Below are positions 12,462 to 21,508 of a DNA stretch of 64,000 bases, one piece after another. The DNA lies in NCBI RefSeq assembly GCF_004323735.1, contig NZ_CP036455.1:3219101-3283100 (forward strand), in the 5' to 3' direction. Position 1 is the stretch's first letter; each line of letters opens with the position of its first letter. The notes under the pieces are model-generated. The model was not told the origin of the DNA, did no database searches, and saw only the letters and a list, made by a program, of their open reading frames with translations. A program made the position numbers and the translations under genes. Source of the DNA: Streptomonospora litoralis (GTDB lineage Bacteria > Actinomycetota > Actinomycetes > Streptosporangiales > Streptosporangiaceae).

Positions 12462-13109
12462 TCAGGCCCACCCCGCGTCGTGGGCAAGGATGGCCGCCTG
12501 CACCCGGTTGCCCATGTCCAGCTTGCCGAGGATGCTGCTGACATGGGCCTTGACCGTGGCCTCGCGCATGCCCAGACTGCGGCCGGCCTCGGCGTTGGAC
12601 ATACCGCGCGCGATCGCCACGAGCACGTCGCGCTCCCGCTCGCTGAGCACCTGCAGGCGGCGCGCGGCCTCGGCCGCGGTGTCGGTGGCCGAGACCGCGA
12701 AGCGCTCCAGCATGCGCTTGGTGATGCTGGGGGCGAGCATCGCGTTGCCCTCGTCGATGGTGCGCACGGCGCCGATGAGGTCGCGCGGCGGTGTGTCCTT
12801 GAGCAGAAAGCCCACCGCCCCGGCGCGCAGCGCGCGGTGGACGTACTCGTCCAGGTCGAAGGTGGTCAGCAGCACCACCTTGGGCGGGCGCGGCAGCTCC
12901 GCCATTCGGGCGGCCGCCGTCAGCCCGTCGGTGCCGGGCATGCGGATGTCCAGCAGCACGAGGTCGGGCTCCAGCCGCTCGGACAGCTCCAGAGCCTCGC
13001 CGCCCTCGGCTGCCTCGCCCACCACCTCGACGTCGTCGGCCGAGTCGAGGATCATCCGCAGGCCCGAGCGCACCAACTGCTCGTCGTCGACCAGGAGTGT
13101 GCGGATCAC
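12462..13109 (-). CDS. NarL/FixJ-family response regulator
   Basis: A 215-residue response regulator. The receiver domain has the acidic pair VDDEQ, the phosphoacceptor Asp54 in VLLDIRMPGTDG, and the switch/lysine segment GFLLKDTP. The C-terminal LuxR-type helix-turn-helix reads LSERERDVLVAIARGMSNAEAGR followed by ATVKAHVSSILGKL. The GTG start overlaps the histidine kinase stop as GTGA, so translational coupling is expected. It probably regulates the ABC transporter 1.7 kb away; two matching palindromes between the operons (14467 and 14561) are candidate binding sites. Confidence 0.92.
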   Translation of the reverse strand: MIRTLLVDDEQLVRSGLRMILDSADDVEVVGEAAEGGEALELSERLEPDLVLLDIRMPGTDGLTAAARMAELPRPPKVVLLTTFDLDEYVHRALRAGAVGFLLKDTPPRDLIGAVRTIDEGNAMLAPSITKRMLERFAVSATDTAAEAARRLQVLSERERDVLVAIARGMSNAEAGRSLGMREATVKAHVSSILGKLDMGNRVQAAILAHDAGWA

Positions 13110-14401
13110 CCCGACGCCCCCTGCCGCTGCGCGCCGCCGGTGCGGGCCCCGGGCAGCACGGCGGCGACCCGCCAGCCGCCGTCCGGACGCGGCCCGGTGT
13201 GCAGGGTGCCCCCGGCCAGCGTGATGCGCTCGCGCAGACCCGCGAGGCCGTAGCCGCTGCCCGGAGGCGGGTCGACGGGGATGGTCGGCGGCGGTGCGTT
13301 GTCCACGGTGATCTCCAGGGTTTCGGGGCCGTGCTCCAGGTGCACGCGCACCGGCGATCGGGGTGCGTGCTTGGCGGCGTTGGTCAGTGCCTCCTGCACG
13401 ATGCGGTAGGCGGTGCGCTCGGTCTGGGCCGAGAGTCCCGCCGGGGTGCCGGCGGAGGTGTCCTCGACCGGCATTCCGGCCGCGCGCCACTCGCCGAGGA
13501 GGCGGGAGAGGTCGGCCAGAATCGGTTGGGGCGCGGTCGGCACACCCGCCTCGGGGTTGTCGCGCAGCACGCCGAGGATCTCACGCAGCTCCGAGAGCGC
13601 GTCGCGTCCGGTGTTGCGGATCAGGGCGGCGCTCTGGGCGGTGCGCTCGTCCGAGGCGGACACCTCCAGCCCGCCGGCGTGCAGCACCATCAGGCTGACC
13701 CGGTGGGCCACCACGTCGTGCATCTCGCGGGCGATGCGGGTGCGCTCGGCGGAGATGGCCTGGTCGGCGAGCAGGTACTGTTCCCGTTCCAGCCGCTCGG
13801 CGCGCTCGCGCAGGTTGAGGATGAGCGCACGGCGGGTACCGATCCACAGGCCCACCGCCAACGGCAGCCCCCAGAACATCAGCAGCAGGCTGATGGCCGG
13901 GGCCGGCGCCATGCCGTCGGCGGTGGAGACGGCCAGGAAGCACACCGTCAGCCCGAGGGTCCACACGGCGAGCCGGCGCCGCTCGTCGAACCAGGCGGCG
14001 TAGGTGAACAGCGCCAGGGGGGCCAGCCCGAAGTCGCCGTAGCCGACGAGCGCGGCCGCCGCCGTCCACAGCAGCAGCGCGGGGTGGCTGCGGCGAAGCA
14101 GTACGGCGGTGCAGACCGTGGTGGTGACCGCCAGCGTTCCACCGGCGACCGCGAGGACGGCGGGAACTCCCCCGGTGATTCCGGTCACGGATCGGGCCGC
14201 CCCCGCCGCCAGGACGAGCAGCCCCTGCGGCTCCCCCACCAGCATCAGGGGGGTCCACGGGAAGAACATCGCCGCCAGCAGCCAGTCGGCGGCGCGGTGG
14301 CGCCGGTCCCACCAGCGGGCCCACCACGGGCGCCGCCGCGCCGTGCCGGTGTCCGCCGAGGCCGCGGCGCCTGCGGGAGGTGCTGTGCGGTCCTTGGCCA
14401 T
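13106..14401 (-). CDS. Sensor histidine kinase (HPK7/HisKA_3 type)
   Basis: A 431-residue membrane sensor. The N-terminal 190 residues hold about five hydrophobic segments without a large extracellular loop. The dimerisation/phosphotransfer helix follows, with His228 in AREMHDVVAHRVS. The HATPase domain has the N-box YRIVQEALTNAAKHAP and the G-box GSGYGLAGLRERI. This is the DesK-like layout typical of kinases that sense membrane or cell-envelope stress next to ABC exporters. The ATG at 14401 has no strong ribosome binding site. The 3' end overlaps the response regulator gene by 4 bp. It is divergent from the MacB-like ABC operon. Confidence 0.92.
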   Translation of the reverse strand: MAKDRTAPPAGAAASADTGTARRRPWWARWWDRRHRAADWLLAAMFFPWTPLMLVGEPQGLLVLAAGAARSVTGITGGVPAVLAVAGGTLAVTTTVCTAVLLRRSHPALLLWTAAAALVGYGDFGLAPLALFTYAAWFDERRRLAVWTLGLTVCFLAVSTADGMAPAPAISLLLMFWGLPLAVGLWIGTRRALILNLRERAERLEREQYLLADQAISAERTRIAREMHDVVAHRVSLMVLHAGGLEVSASDERTAQSAALIRNTGRDALSELREILGVLRDNPEAGVPTAPQPILADLSRLLGEWRAAGMPVEDTSAGTPAGLSAQTERTAYRIVQEALTNAAKHAPRSPVRVHLEHGPETLEITVDNAPPPTIPVDPPPGSGYGLAGLRERITLAGGTLHTGPRPDGGWRVAAVLPGARTGGAQRQGASG

Positions 14402-14466
14402 GTTTCGGGAGTCTATGCCGGGCCGCACCCGGCACAGGGCGGCCGACCTGCGGCGAAGCTTGTGCA

Positions 14467-14480
14467 CCGACGAAGGTCGG
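14467..14480. promoter_or_regulatory. Candidate response-regulator operator 1
   Basis: CCGACGAAGGTCGG, a 14-bp dyad (CCGAC / GTCGG), lies 66 bp upstream of the histidine kinase start. It is nearly identical to the site at 14561. The repeated dyad between divergent regulator and target operons is the usual pattern for NarL-type autoregulation. Binding is inferred. Confidence 0.5.
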
Positions 14481-14560
14481 TACGCCGCGCCCGAGCCGGT
14501 CAGCGTGGTCGGCTCGGCCTCCGGCGGGCAGCATGACCGCCGCCGGGCCCGGGTGGCCCC

Positions 14561-14574
14561 CCGACGAAAGTCGG
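14561..14574. promoter_or_regulatory. Candidate response-regulator operator 2
   Basis: CCGACGAAAGTCGG lies 195 bp upstream of the ABC ATPase start and differs from operator 1 at one base. It is embedded in a longer stem (CCCCCGAC / GTCGGGGG with a GAAA loop, 14558-14577). Confidence 0.5.
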
Positions 14575-14768
14575 GGGCCGATACCGCCCGAAGTGCGGAC
14601 GCGGGCGCGAACGGGGGGTCTTTCGCCACCGCGGATCTCGGCTCGGCGGTCGATGCCGCGGGGCCGCGCGCGGCCGTAGCGTTTCCGGGTGCGGCGCGCC
14701 GAGCCGGACACCGCAACGGCGCCGCCTGCCGACTCAGTACACCCGACCACAGGTCTGGAGAACCCCAC

Positions 14769-15542
14769 GTGAGCCAGAGCGCGGCCTCGGCCGCCCCAGC
14801 ATCCGAGCACACCGCCACCCCGCCGGTCGTCGTCGCACGCGACCTCGCCAAGGTCTACGGCGACGCCCAGTCGGGCGTGCGCGCCCTGGACGGCGTCAGC
14901 GTCGAGTTCGCCCGCGGAGCTTTCACCGCGATCATGGGGCCGTCGGGCTCGGGCAAGTCCACGCTGATGCACTGCCTGGCCGGCCTGGACACCGTCTCGT
15001 CGGGGACGGTGCACCTGGGCCGGACCGAGATCACCCGGCTGCGCGACAAGCAGCTCACCCTGCTGCGCCGCGACCGGATCGGCTTCATCTTCCAGTCGTT
15101 CAACCTGCTTCCGATGCTCACGGCCGAGCAGAACATCCTGCTGCCCGGCCGCATCGCCAAGCGCAAACACGACCCCGCGCGCTTCGAGCGCATCGTGGAG
15201 GTGGTGGGGCTGGGCGACCGGCTCGGCCACCTGCCCTCGGCGCTCTCCGGCGGCCAGCAGCAGCGGGTGGCGGTGGCCCGCGCCCTGCTGGGCGACCCCG
15301 AAGTCGTCTACGCCGACGAGCCCACCGGCAACCTGGACTCCCGCTCGGGTGCCGAGGTACTGGGCTTCCTGCGCGACTCGGCACGGGAGATGGGCCAGAC
15401 GATCATCATGGTCACCCACGACCCCGTGGCGGCCTCCTACGCCGACCGCGTCGTGTTCCTGCGCGACGGGCGCCTGGTCGACGAGGTGCAGTCCCCCACC
15501 GCCGAGACCGTGCTCGACCGCCTGGTGAAGCTGGAGTCCTGA
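14769..15542 (+). CDS. ABC transporter ATP-binding protein (MacB/LolD type)
   Basis: A 257-residue ATPase with Walker A GPSGSGKST, Q-loop FIFQSFNLLP, signature LSGGQQQRVAVARALL, Walker B VVYADEPTGNLDSRSG and the H-loop histidine in MVTHDP. The LDxxSG D-loop and FQxFNLLP segment place it with the MacB/LolD/FtsE-like ATPases that pair with FtsX-type permeases. The GTG at 14769 is preceded by GGAGAA. It ends 6 bp before the permease gene, forming a two-gene operon. The adjacent divergent two-component system suggests induction by an envelope-acting signal such as an antimicrobial peptide (inference). Confidence 0.93.
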   Translation: MSQSAASAAPASEHTATPPVVVARDLAKVYGDAQSGVRALDGVSVEFARGAFTAIMGPSGSGKSTLMHCLAGLDTVSSGTVHLGRTEITRLRDKQLTLLRRDRIGFIFQSFNLLPMLTAEQNILLPGRIAKRKHDPARFERIVEVVGLGDRLGHLPSALSGGQQQRVAVARALLGDPEVVYADEPTGNLDSRSGAEVLGFLRDSAREMGQTIIMVTHDPVAASYADRVVFLRDGRLVDEVQSPTAETVLDRLVKLES

Positions 15543-15548
15543 GCCCTC

Positions 15549-18053
15549 ATGCTGCGCACCACACTCGCCGGCCTGCGCCTGCACAAGGGCCGGCTCGTCA
15601 CGACCGCACTCGCCATCGCCCTGGGCGTCATGTTCGTCTCGGGGACGCTGGTCTTCTCCGACACGCTGCGGGAGAGCTTCACCAGCCAGGTGATGGCCTC
15701 GGCGCAGACCGTGGACGCCGTCGCCCAGCCCGAAGCCGACGCGGACCAGGGCATCTCCCGCGAGGTGCTCGACGACGTCCGCGCCCTGCCCGAGATCGAC
15801 CGTGCCGCCGGTGTCACCCGGGCGCCCGCCCCGCTGCTCGACAAGGACGGGCGGGCCGTGGGGAGCGTCCCCACTCTCGGAGTGTCGGTGGGCGAGGTGA
15901 CCCGCTATTCGGCCGCCGAGGGCGAACTGCCCGACGGCCCCGACGAGGCGGCGCTGGCCACCACCACCGCCGACACCACGGGCTACGAAGTCGGCGACAC
16001 CGCCACCGTGCTGGGGCCCGAGGGCCAGAAGCACGACTTCACCGTCACCGGGCTGATCGACTTCGGCATCTCCGGCGAGATCAACTACCGCGGCGCGGTC
16101 GCGTTCACCCCCGCCACAGCGGCCGAGATGACCGGTACCGACACCTTCGCCGAAATCGACGCGATCGCCGCGGAGGGGGTGACAGCCGAGCAGGCCGTGC
16201 AGGCCGTCTCCGCGGTCACCGCCTCGGGCACCGAGGTGCTCACCGGCCAGGAGCTGGGCGAGCGGCTCGCCGAACAGGCGGGGCTCCAGGCCGAGGTACT
16301 GACCGTCGCCCTGCTGCTGTTCGCCATGATCTCCATGCTGGTGGCGGCCATCGTCATCCACAACACCTTCGCCATCCTGGTGGCCCAGCGGCAGCGCGAG
16401 ATGGCGCTGCTGCGCTGCGTCGGCGCCGTGCGCGGGCAGGTCTTCGGCAGCGTGGTGATCGAGGCGCTGGTGGTGGGCCTGCTGGCCTCGGCCGCCGGCG
16501 TCGCCGCCGGTATCGGGCTGGGCACCGTCGGGTTCGCGCTGGGGTCGCAGGCGTTCGCATCCGGCTCGGCGGAGACCGCGGTGGTGGTGACACCGCAGAC
16601 CGTACTGATCGGGCTGGGCGTGGGCACCGCGATGACCCTGTTCGCGGCACTGCTGCCGGCGCGCCGCGCCATGTTCGTACCGCCGCTGGCGGCGCTGCGC
16701 ACCAGTGCCGTGGCCACCGGCCTCGGCAAGCGGCTGAGCGCGGTCCGCGTCGCCGTGGGCGCACTGCTGCTGCTGGCCTCGGCGGGCGTGGTCGCCTTCG
16801 CAATGCGCGACGTCGGCCCGGAGGTCGGGCTGTACCTGGTGACCGGGGCGGGCATGATCGCCTTCGTGGGCGTCGTCGTCCTCAGCCCGCTACTGGTGCG
16901 CGCGGCCGTGGCCGCGATCGCACCGCTGATGCGGGCCACCGGTGTCTCCGCGACGCTGGCCGCCGACAACGCCCGCCGCAACCCGCGCCGGGCCGCCACC
17001 GCGATGATCGCGCTGACCGTGGGCGCCACGCTGATCAGCGGGTACTCGGTGATCAACGCGACGATGATGGCCACCACCACTGAGATGCTCGACCGGCAGT
17101 TCCCGGTGGATTACCAGATCCAAGCCCAGTTCAGCGAGGACAGCGAGGGCGTTCCGGGCGAGGTCGGCGCGCAGCTGCGCGACTCGTCCGCGGTCGGCAG
17201 GGTGATCTCCCAGCGCAGCGCGACGGTGGAGGGCGATGAGCGGTTGGCCTTCGTCTACACCTACCGGGGCGCCGACCCCGCCACCGTCGCCCCGGCCGAA
17301 GCCCGGGCCGGCGATCTCGCCGACGTCCGACCGGGCCACGTGGCCGTCCACGCGGACTTCGCCGGCGACAGCGGTGTCGGCGACACGCTGACCCTGGAGA
17401 CCGAGGAGGGGCGGCGCTCCTACACGATCGCCGCGGTCGTGGGCGGAAACCAGGGGGCGTGGAGCGTGCTGATGGCGCCGCGCGATTTCGCCGCCGCCTT
17501 CCCCGGGGTCGACACCGACGAACTGCTGATGGTCACCGGTGCCGAGGATGCCGAAGACCAGGCGCTGGCGGACGCGATCGACTCCGCGGTGGCGGAGTAC
17601 CCGACCGTGCAGGTCGACTCCGTCGCGCAGATGCGCCAGCAGTACGAGGACGTCCTGGCCACGGCGTTCCTGGCGATCGTGGCGATGCTGGGCCTCGCTG
17701 TGGTCATCGCCGTGTTCGGCATCGCGAACACGCTGGCGCTGTCGGTGCTGGAGCGCACCCGCGAGTCGGCGATGCTGCGGGCGCTGGGCCTCAAGCGCGG
17801 CCAGCTCCGGCTCATGCTCAGCATCGAGGCGGCGCTGCTGTGCCTGATCGGGGCGCTGGTCGGTATCGCGCTCGGGGTGTCCTTCGGCTGGGCCGCGGCC
17901 GCGGCGATCTTCGACACCCTGGTGTTCCAGGTGCCCGCCGCGCAGATCGGCGGCTTCATCGCGGCGGCGGTAGCGGCCGGGCTGCTGGCCTCGGTGCTGC
18001 CCTCGCGCCGGGCGGCGCGCACCTCGATCACCGCCGCGCTGGCCAGCGAGTAG
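15549..18053 (+). CDS. FtsX-like ABC transporter permease
   Basis: An 834-residue permease with two FtsX modules. The N-terminal helix (VTTALAIALGVMFVSGTLVF) is followed by an extracellular domain, then a three-helix block near residues 250-400 containing QRQREMALLRCVGAVRGQVF. Further helices, a second extracellular domain and a final FtsX block (NTLALSVLERTRESAMLRALGL) end in SVLPSRRAARTSITAALASE. The layout is typical of actinobacterial MacB-like exporters. The ribosome binding site is weak, so translation may depend on coupling to the ATPase gene. The substrate is unknown. Confidence 0.93.
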   Translation: MLRTTLAGLRLHKGRLVTTALAIALGVMFVSGTLVFSDTLRESFTSQVMASAQTVDAVAQPEADADQGISREVLDDVRALPEIDRAAGVTRAPAPLLDKDGRAVGSVPTLGVSVGEVTRYSAAEGELPDGPDEAALATTTADTTGYEVGDTATVLGPEGQKHDFTVTGLIDFGISGEINYRGAVAFTPATAAEMTGTDTFAEIDAIAAEGVTAEQAVQAVSAVTASGTEVLTGQELGERLAEQAGLQAEVLTVALLLFAMISMLVAAIVIHNTFAILVAQRQREMALLRCVGAVRGQVFGSVVIEALVVGLLASAAGVAAGIGLGTVGFALGSQAFASGSAETAVVVTPQTVLIGLGVGTAMTLFAALLPARRAMFVPPLAALRTSAVATGLGKRLSAVRVAVGALLLLASAGVVAFAMRDVGPEVGLYLVTGAGMIAFVGVVVLSPLLVRAAVAAIAPLMRATGVSATLAADNARRNPRRAATAMIALTVGATLISGYSVINATMMATTTEMLDRQFPVDYQIQAQFSEDSEGVPGEVGAQLRDSSAVGRVISQRSATVEGDERLAFVYTYRGADPATVAPAEARAGDLADVRPGHVAVHADFAGDSGVGDTLTLETEEGRRSYTIAAVVGGNQGAWSVLMAPRDFAAAFPGVDTDELLMVTGAEDAEDQALADAIDSAVAEYPTVQVDSVAQMRQQYEDVLATAFLAIVAMLGLAVVIAVFGIANTLALSVLERTRESAMLRALGLKRGQLRLMLSIEAALLCLIGALVGIALGVSFGWAAAAAIFDTLVFQVPAAQIGGFIAAAVAAGLLASVLPSRRAARTSITAALASE

Positions 18054-18081
18054 CCGCGCCGCCGGGGGCCGGCCGTAGAGT

Positions 18082-18115
18082 GGCTGGGGACGGGCACGCG
18101 TGCCCGTCCCCAGCC
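18082..18115 (+). terminator. Perfect 34-bp palindrome after the ABC operon
   Basis: 17+17 bp with no intervening bases (GGCTGGGGACGGGCACG and its complement), 29 nt after the permease stop. It most likely forms a terminator stem. A dyad operator for the following exporter gene is less likely but not excluded. Confidence 0.65.
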
Positions 18116-18167
18116 GTCGGCGCCGCCTGCGCCAAGGCCGCAGCACACAGCCGAGGACGGTGATGGC

Positions 18168-19679
18168 ATGGGCGCCGCAGACTCCGCCGCGACCTCCGGG
18201 GGCGGCGTGGCATGGGGCAGCCCGGCGGCGCGCTGGATGCTGACCGCCACCGTGCTCGCCTCGGGCATGGCCTTCCTCGACTCCACCGTGGTCAACGTGG
18301 CGCTGCCCGCGATCGGCGCGGAGCTGGACGCCGGGGTGGCGGGCCTGCAGTGGACCGTCAACGGCTACATGGTCACTCTGTCGGCGCTGATCCTGCTCAG
18401 CGGCTCGTTGAGCGACCGGTTCGGGCGGGTACGGGTGTTCGCCGTCGGCGTGGCGTGGTTCGCCCTGGCCTCGGCGCTGTGCTCGCTGGCCCCGGGGCTG
18501 GGCTGGCTGATCGCGGGACGGCTGCTGCAGGGGGTGGGCGGCGCGCTGCTGACACCGGGCAGCCTGGCGATCCTGCAGGCCGGCTTCCGCAAGCGGGACC
18601 GGGCCCGGGCGATCGGGGCGTGGTCGGGACTGACCGGGGTCGCATCGGCGGTCGGGCCCTTCGTGGGCGGCTGGCTGGTCGAGATCGGGTCCTGGCGGCT
18701 CATCTTCCTGATCAACCTCCCGCTCGCGGCGGCGGTGCTGCTGATCGCGTGGCTGCGGGTGCCCGAGTCGCGCGACACCGAGGCACCCGAACGACTGGAC
18801 TACACGGGCGCGCTGCTGGCCATGGCCGGGCTGGCCGCGCTCACCTATGCGCTGATCGAAGCGGGCGAGACCGGTTTCGGCGACTGGCGGGTGCTGGCGC
18901 CCGCGGCCGCGGGGCTCACGGCCCTCGCGGCCTTCGCCGCGGTGGAGCGCCGCAGCCACCATCCCATGCTGCCGCTGGACATCTTCGCCTCCAGCCGGTT
19001 CACCGTCACCAACGTCGTCACGGTGTTGATGTACGGCTCGCTGGGCCCGCTGCTGTTCCTGCTGGTCATCTACTTGCAGGAGGTGATGGGCTACTCCCCG
19101 GTGGAGGCGGGCGCGGCGTCGCTGCCGATCACGGCGCTGATGCTGGCGCTGTCGGGGCAGTCGGGGCGATTGGCCGAGCGGGTCGGCCCGCGGTGGCAGC
19201 TGACGATCGGGCCGCTGGTGCTGGGCGCGGGCCTGGTGGTGCTGTCCGGACTTGCGCCGGGCGACTCCTACCTCACCGGCGTGCTGCCCGGAGTTCTGCT
19301 GGTGGGGCTGGGGCTGTCCACGGCCGTCGCGCCGCTGACCGCCACCGTGCTCGCCTCGGCCGCCGAGCGCCACGCGGGAGTGGCCTCGGGGGTGAACAAC
19401 ACCCTGGCGCGCACCGCGCAGCTGATGGGCGTGGCGGCCGTTCCGGTGCTGGCGGGGGTGAACGGGCCCGCCGGGATCTCCGGCGGGTTCGGCCCGGCGA
19501 TGCTCATCATCGCCGGCGCGGCGGCCGGCGCCGGGCTGCTGGCGGCGGCCCTGCTGCGCCGCAGACCACGGGCGCCTGCCTCGAAGCGGATGTTCTGCGG
19601 CGTCTCGGGGCCGCCGCTGTCGTCGTGCCCGGGCTCCTCGGCGAGCGAACCCCTTCGCCGCGGGCCGGAGACGTCCTAG
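18168..19679 (+). CDS. MFS drug exporter, DHA2 (EmrB/QacA) family
   Basis: A 503-residue 14-helix major facilitator. The helix 1 motif ASGMAFLDSTVVNVALPAIG is the DHA2 motif D1. Motif A follows as GSLSDRFGRVRVF, motif C as LTGVASAVGPFVGGWLVE, and the TM11 region as SGVNNTLARTAQLMGVA. The family exports amphipathic drugs by proton antiport. The ATG at 18168 has GAGGA upstream. The C-terminal 30 residues are a polar tail. The next gene begins 10 bp after its stop, so the two are probably co-transcribed. Confidence 0.9.
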   Translation: MGAADSAATSGGGVAWGSPAARWMLTATVLASGMAFLDSTVVNVALPAIGAELDAGVAGLQWTVNGYMVTLSALILLSGSLSDRFGRVRVFAVGVAWFALASALCSLAPGLGWLIAGRLLQGVGGALLTPGSLAILQAGFRKRDRARAIGAWSGLTGVASAVGPFVGGWLVEIGSWRLIFLINLPLAAAVLLIAWLRVPESRDTEAPERLDYTGALLAMAGLAALTYALIEAGETGFGDWRVLAPAAAGLTALAAFAAVERRSHHPMLPLDIFASSRFTVTNVVTVLMYGSLGPLLFLLVIYLQEVMGYSPVEAGAASLPITALMLALSGQSGRLAERVGPRWQLTIGPLVLGAGLVVLSGLAPGDSYLTGVLPGVLLVGLGLSTAVAPLTATVLASAAERHAGVASGVNNTLARTAQLMGVAAVPVLAGVNGPAGISGGFGPAMLIIAGAAAGAGLLAAALLRRRPRAPASKRMFCGVSGPPLSSCPGSSASEPLRRGPETS

Positions 19680-19689
19680 AGTCGGAGCC

Positions 19690-20505
19690 ATGGGACATGC
19701 CGCGGCCAAGGACGGCGGCGAGCCGGTCATCGCGTTCGTGGGCGGCGGAGCGGGTGCGGCGCTCGCCGCGATCGCGCTGCTGCGCGCCACGACGTGGCTG
19801 CGCCTGAACTACCGCGTCCTGCTGATCGACGAGTACGGGCGCTTCGCGCGGGGCCGGCCCTACGGCGAAGCCGGCGGCCACTGCCTGCTGGAGAGCCCGG
19901 TCAAGCACATGTCCGCGCTGCGCGACCGACCCTGCCACCTGATGGACTGGGCCCGCGCGGAACAGAGCCCGCTGCGCAGGGCCGCTGCCGGCGACCGGGC
20001 TCCGGGCGGCGCGACCGCAGTCGCCCCCGGCGCCTGCGGGCCGGACACGCTGCTGCCGCGCCGGGTCTACGGCGACTACCTGTTCGACACTCTGGCCGCG
20101 ACCGCGGAGTGGGCCGCCCCCTACACCTCGCTGCACACCCGGGCGGAGCACGCGGTCGGCGTCGGCGGCGACGCCGCGAGCGCCGCGGTGGTGCTGGCGT
20201 CGGGCGAGCGCGTCCGGGCGGCGGCCGCCGTCGTCGCCACCGGCGATCCCGCCGCGGCACCGCCCCCCGCGGTCGAGGGCGCCGCCCCGGAGCCGCCGGG
20301 CGCGGGGCTGCGCGCCTGCGCGTGCGGCGCCCTGACGACGCCGGCGGGCGATCGCATGGCCCGCCTTTACGCCGTGGGGGCGGTACGCCGCGGCGAGTCC
20401 GACTGCACCGTGCCCGGCATCCGCGACCAGGCCGAGGCCGTGGCCCAGCACCTCACCGACACCGTGCTGCGCACCCCGCCGGGGCAGCCCGGCGTGGACC
20501 GGTGA
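19690..20505 (+). CDS. Short FAD/NAD(P)-binding protein
   Basis: A 271-residue protein with an N-terminal dinucleotide-binding start (IAFVGGGAGAALAAIALL), a GRPYGEAGGHCLLESPVKHMSA segment and RRVYGDYL. These match the FAD-NAD(P)-binding family common in actinobacteria (HtsA/SidA-unrelated YdhS-like proteins), but those are normally 450-650 residues. The middle is shortened and the C-terminus keeps only a LYAVGAVRRGESDCTVPGIRDQA motif. It could be a compact functional variant or a decayed copy. Its position 10 bp after the exporter gene suggests one transcript. Its role is unknown. Confidence 0.6.
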   Translation: MGHAAAKDGGEPVIAFVGGGAGAALAAIALLRATTWLRLNYRVLLIDEYGRFARGRPYGEAGGHCLLESPVKHMSALRDRPCHLMDWARAEQSPLRRAAAGDRAPGGATAVAPGACGPDTLLPRRVYGDYLFDTLAATAEWAAPYTSLHTRAEHAVGVGGDAASAAVVLASGERVRAAAAVVATGDPAAAPPPAVEGAAPEPPGAGLRACACGALTTPAGDRMARLYAVGAVRRGESDCTVPGIRDQAEAVAQHLTDTVLRTPPGQPGVDR

Positions 20506-20638
20506 TGTGCGGTTTCCCGATGGAGAGAATGCGAATCCGGAGTCCGGTCCGGGAAAGCCGCACGATCGCCGCGGCACGCGCGGCGGCAGCGCAGGCCCGG
20601 CCGCCGCCGACGGGGCGGCGCCCGGGGCGCCCAGCGCC

Positions 20639-21421
20639 TCAGCCGCCGCGGGCGCGGCGTTCACCGGCGCGCAGCCTGAAGGGGCGCAATGCCGATTCCA
20701 GCTGCACCGCGAGGTCCATCTTGCTGGCCCCCTCGGCCCGGTCCTCGAAGTGGATGGGGATCTCCACCATCTTCTGGCCACGGGCGAACGCGCGGTAGTG
20801 CATCTCGACCTGGAAGCTGTAGCCGCTGCTCTGGATGCTCGGCAGGTCCAGCACGTTCAGCGCATCGCGACGCCAGATTTTGAACCCGGCGGTGACGTCG
20901 CGGATCGGCATGGCCAGGATCGTCTTGACGTAGGTGTTGGCCCAGGTGCTGAGCAGCCGCCGGTGCGGGCGCCACTCCTGCGCGAGGCTGCCGCCGGGCA
21001 CGTAGCGGCTGCCGATCACGACGCCCGCTCCGGTGGAGAGCATGGTGCCCAGAAGCTGCGGCACGTAGCCCGCCGGGTGGCTGAGGTCGGCATCCATCTG
21101 CACGACGAATTCGGCGCCGTCCTGCAGTGCGCGCTCCATCCCCGCCACGTAGGCCCGCCCCAGGCCCTCCTTCGCGGTGCGGTGTACGACGGCGACGCGC
21201 TCCCGCTCCGACGAGTTGTGCTCGGCCGCGATCTCCTCGGCGACCTTGCCGGTGCCGTCGGGGGAGTTGTCGTCGACGACGACCAGCCGCAGCCCGGGCA
21301 GCTCCAGACCGAGCAGCCGCTCGGCCAGCACCGGCAGGTTCTCGGCCTCGTTGAAGGTCGGCACGACGACACTGACCTTGGACCGCGCCCACGGCTCGGG
21401 CAGGGTCACCGGGGTCGGCAT
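20639..21421 (-). CDS. Polyprenol monophosphomannose synthase-like GT2 glycosyltransferase
   Basis: A 260-residue GT-A glycosyltransferase of the Dpm1/Ppm1 type. It starts [14 protein letters not shown] and continues with [12 protein letters not shown] and [11 protein letters not shown] (catalytic DxD). The [21 protein letters not shown] and [12 protein letters not shown] segments are the family's acceptor-side motifs. There is no C-terminal membrane domain, as in the single-domain actinobacterial enzymes. It transfers mannose from GDP-mannose to polyprenol phosphate to supply extracytoplasmic mannosylation. The ATG at 21421 has TTGGAG about 8 nt upstream. It lies near a DeoR regulator, with no evident pathway partner. 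Confidence 0.9.
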   Translation of the reverse strand: MPTPVTLPEPWARSKVSVVVPTFNEAENLPVLAERLLGLELPGLRLVVVDDNSPDGTGKVAEEIAAEHNSSERERVAVVHRTAKEGLGRAYVAGMERALQDGAEFVVQMDADLSHPAGYVPQLLGTMLSTGAGVVIGSRYVPGGSLAQEWRPHRRLLSTWANTYVKTILAMPIRDVTAGFKIWRRDALNVLDLPSIQSSGYSFQVEMHYRAFARGQKMVEIPIHFEDRAEGASKMDLAVQLESALRPFRLRAGERRARGG

Positions 21422-21508
21422 AGGGGCGCTCCAATGGGATCCGCGGACTCGGACTCACCAGGCAGACTACGGCGCCGCGGTCCCGCGGCACCACTTGCCG
21501 GGGCCGCG

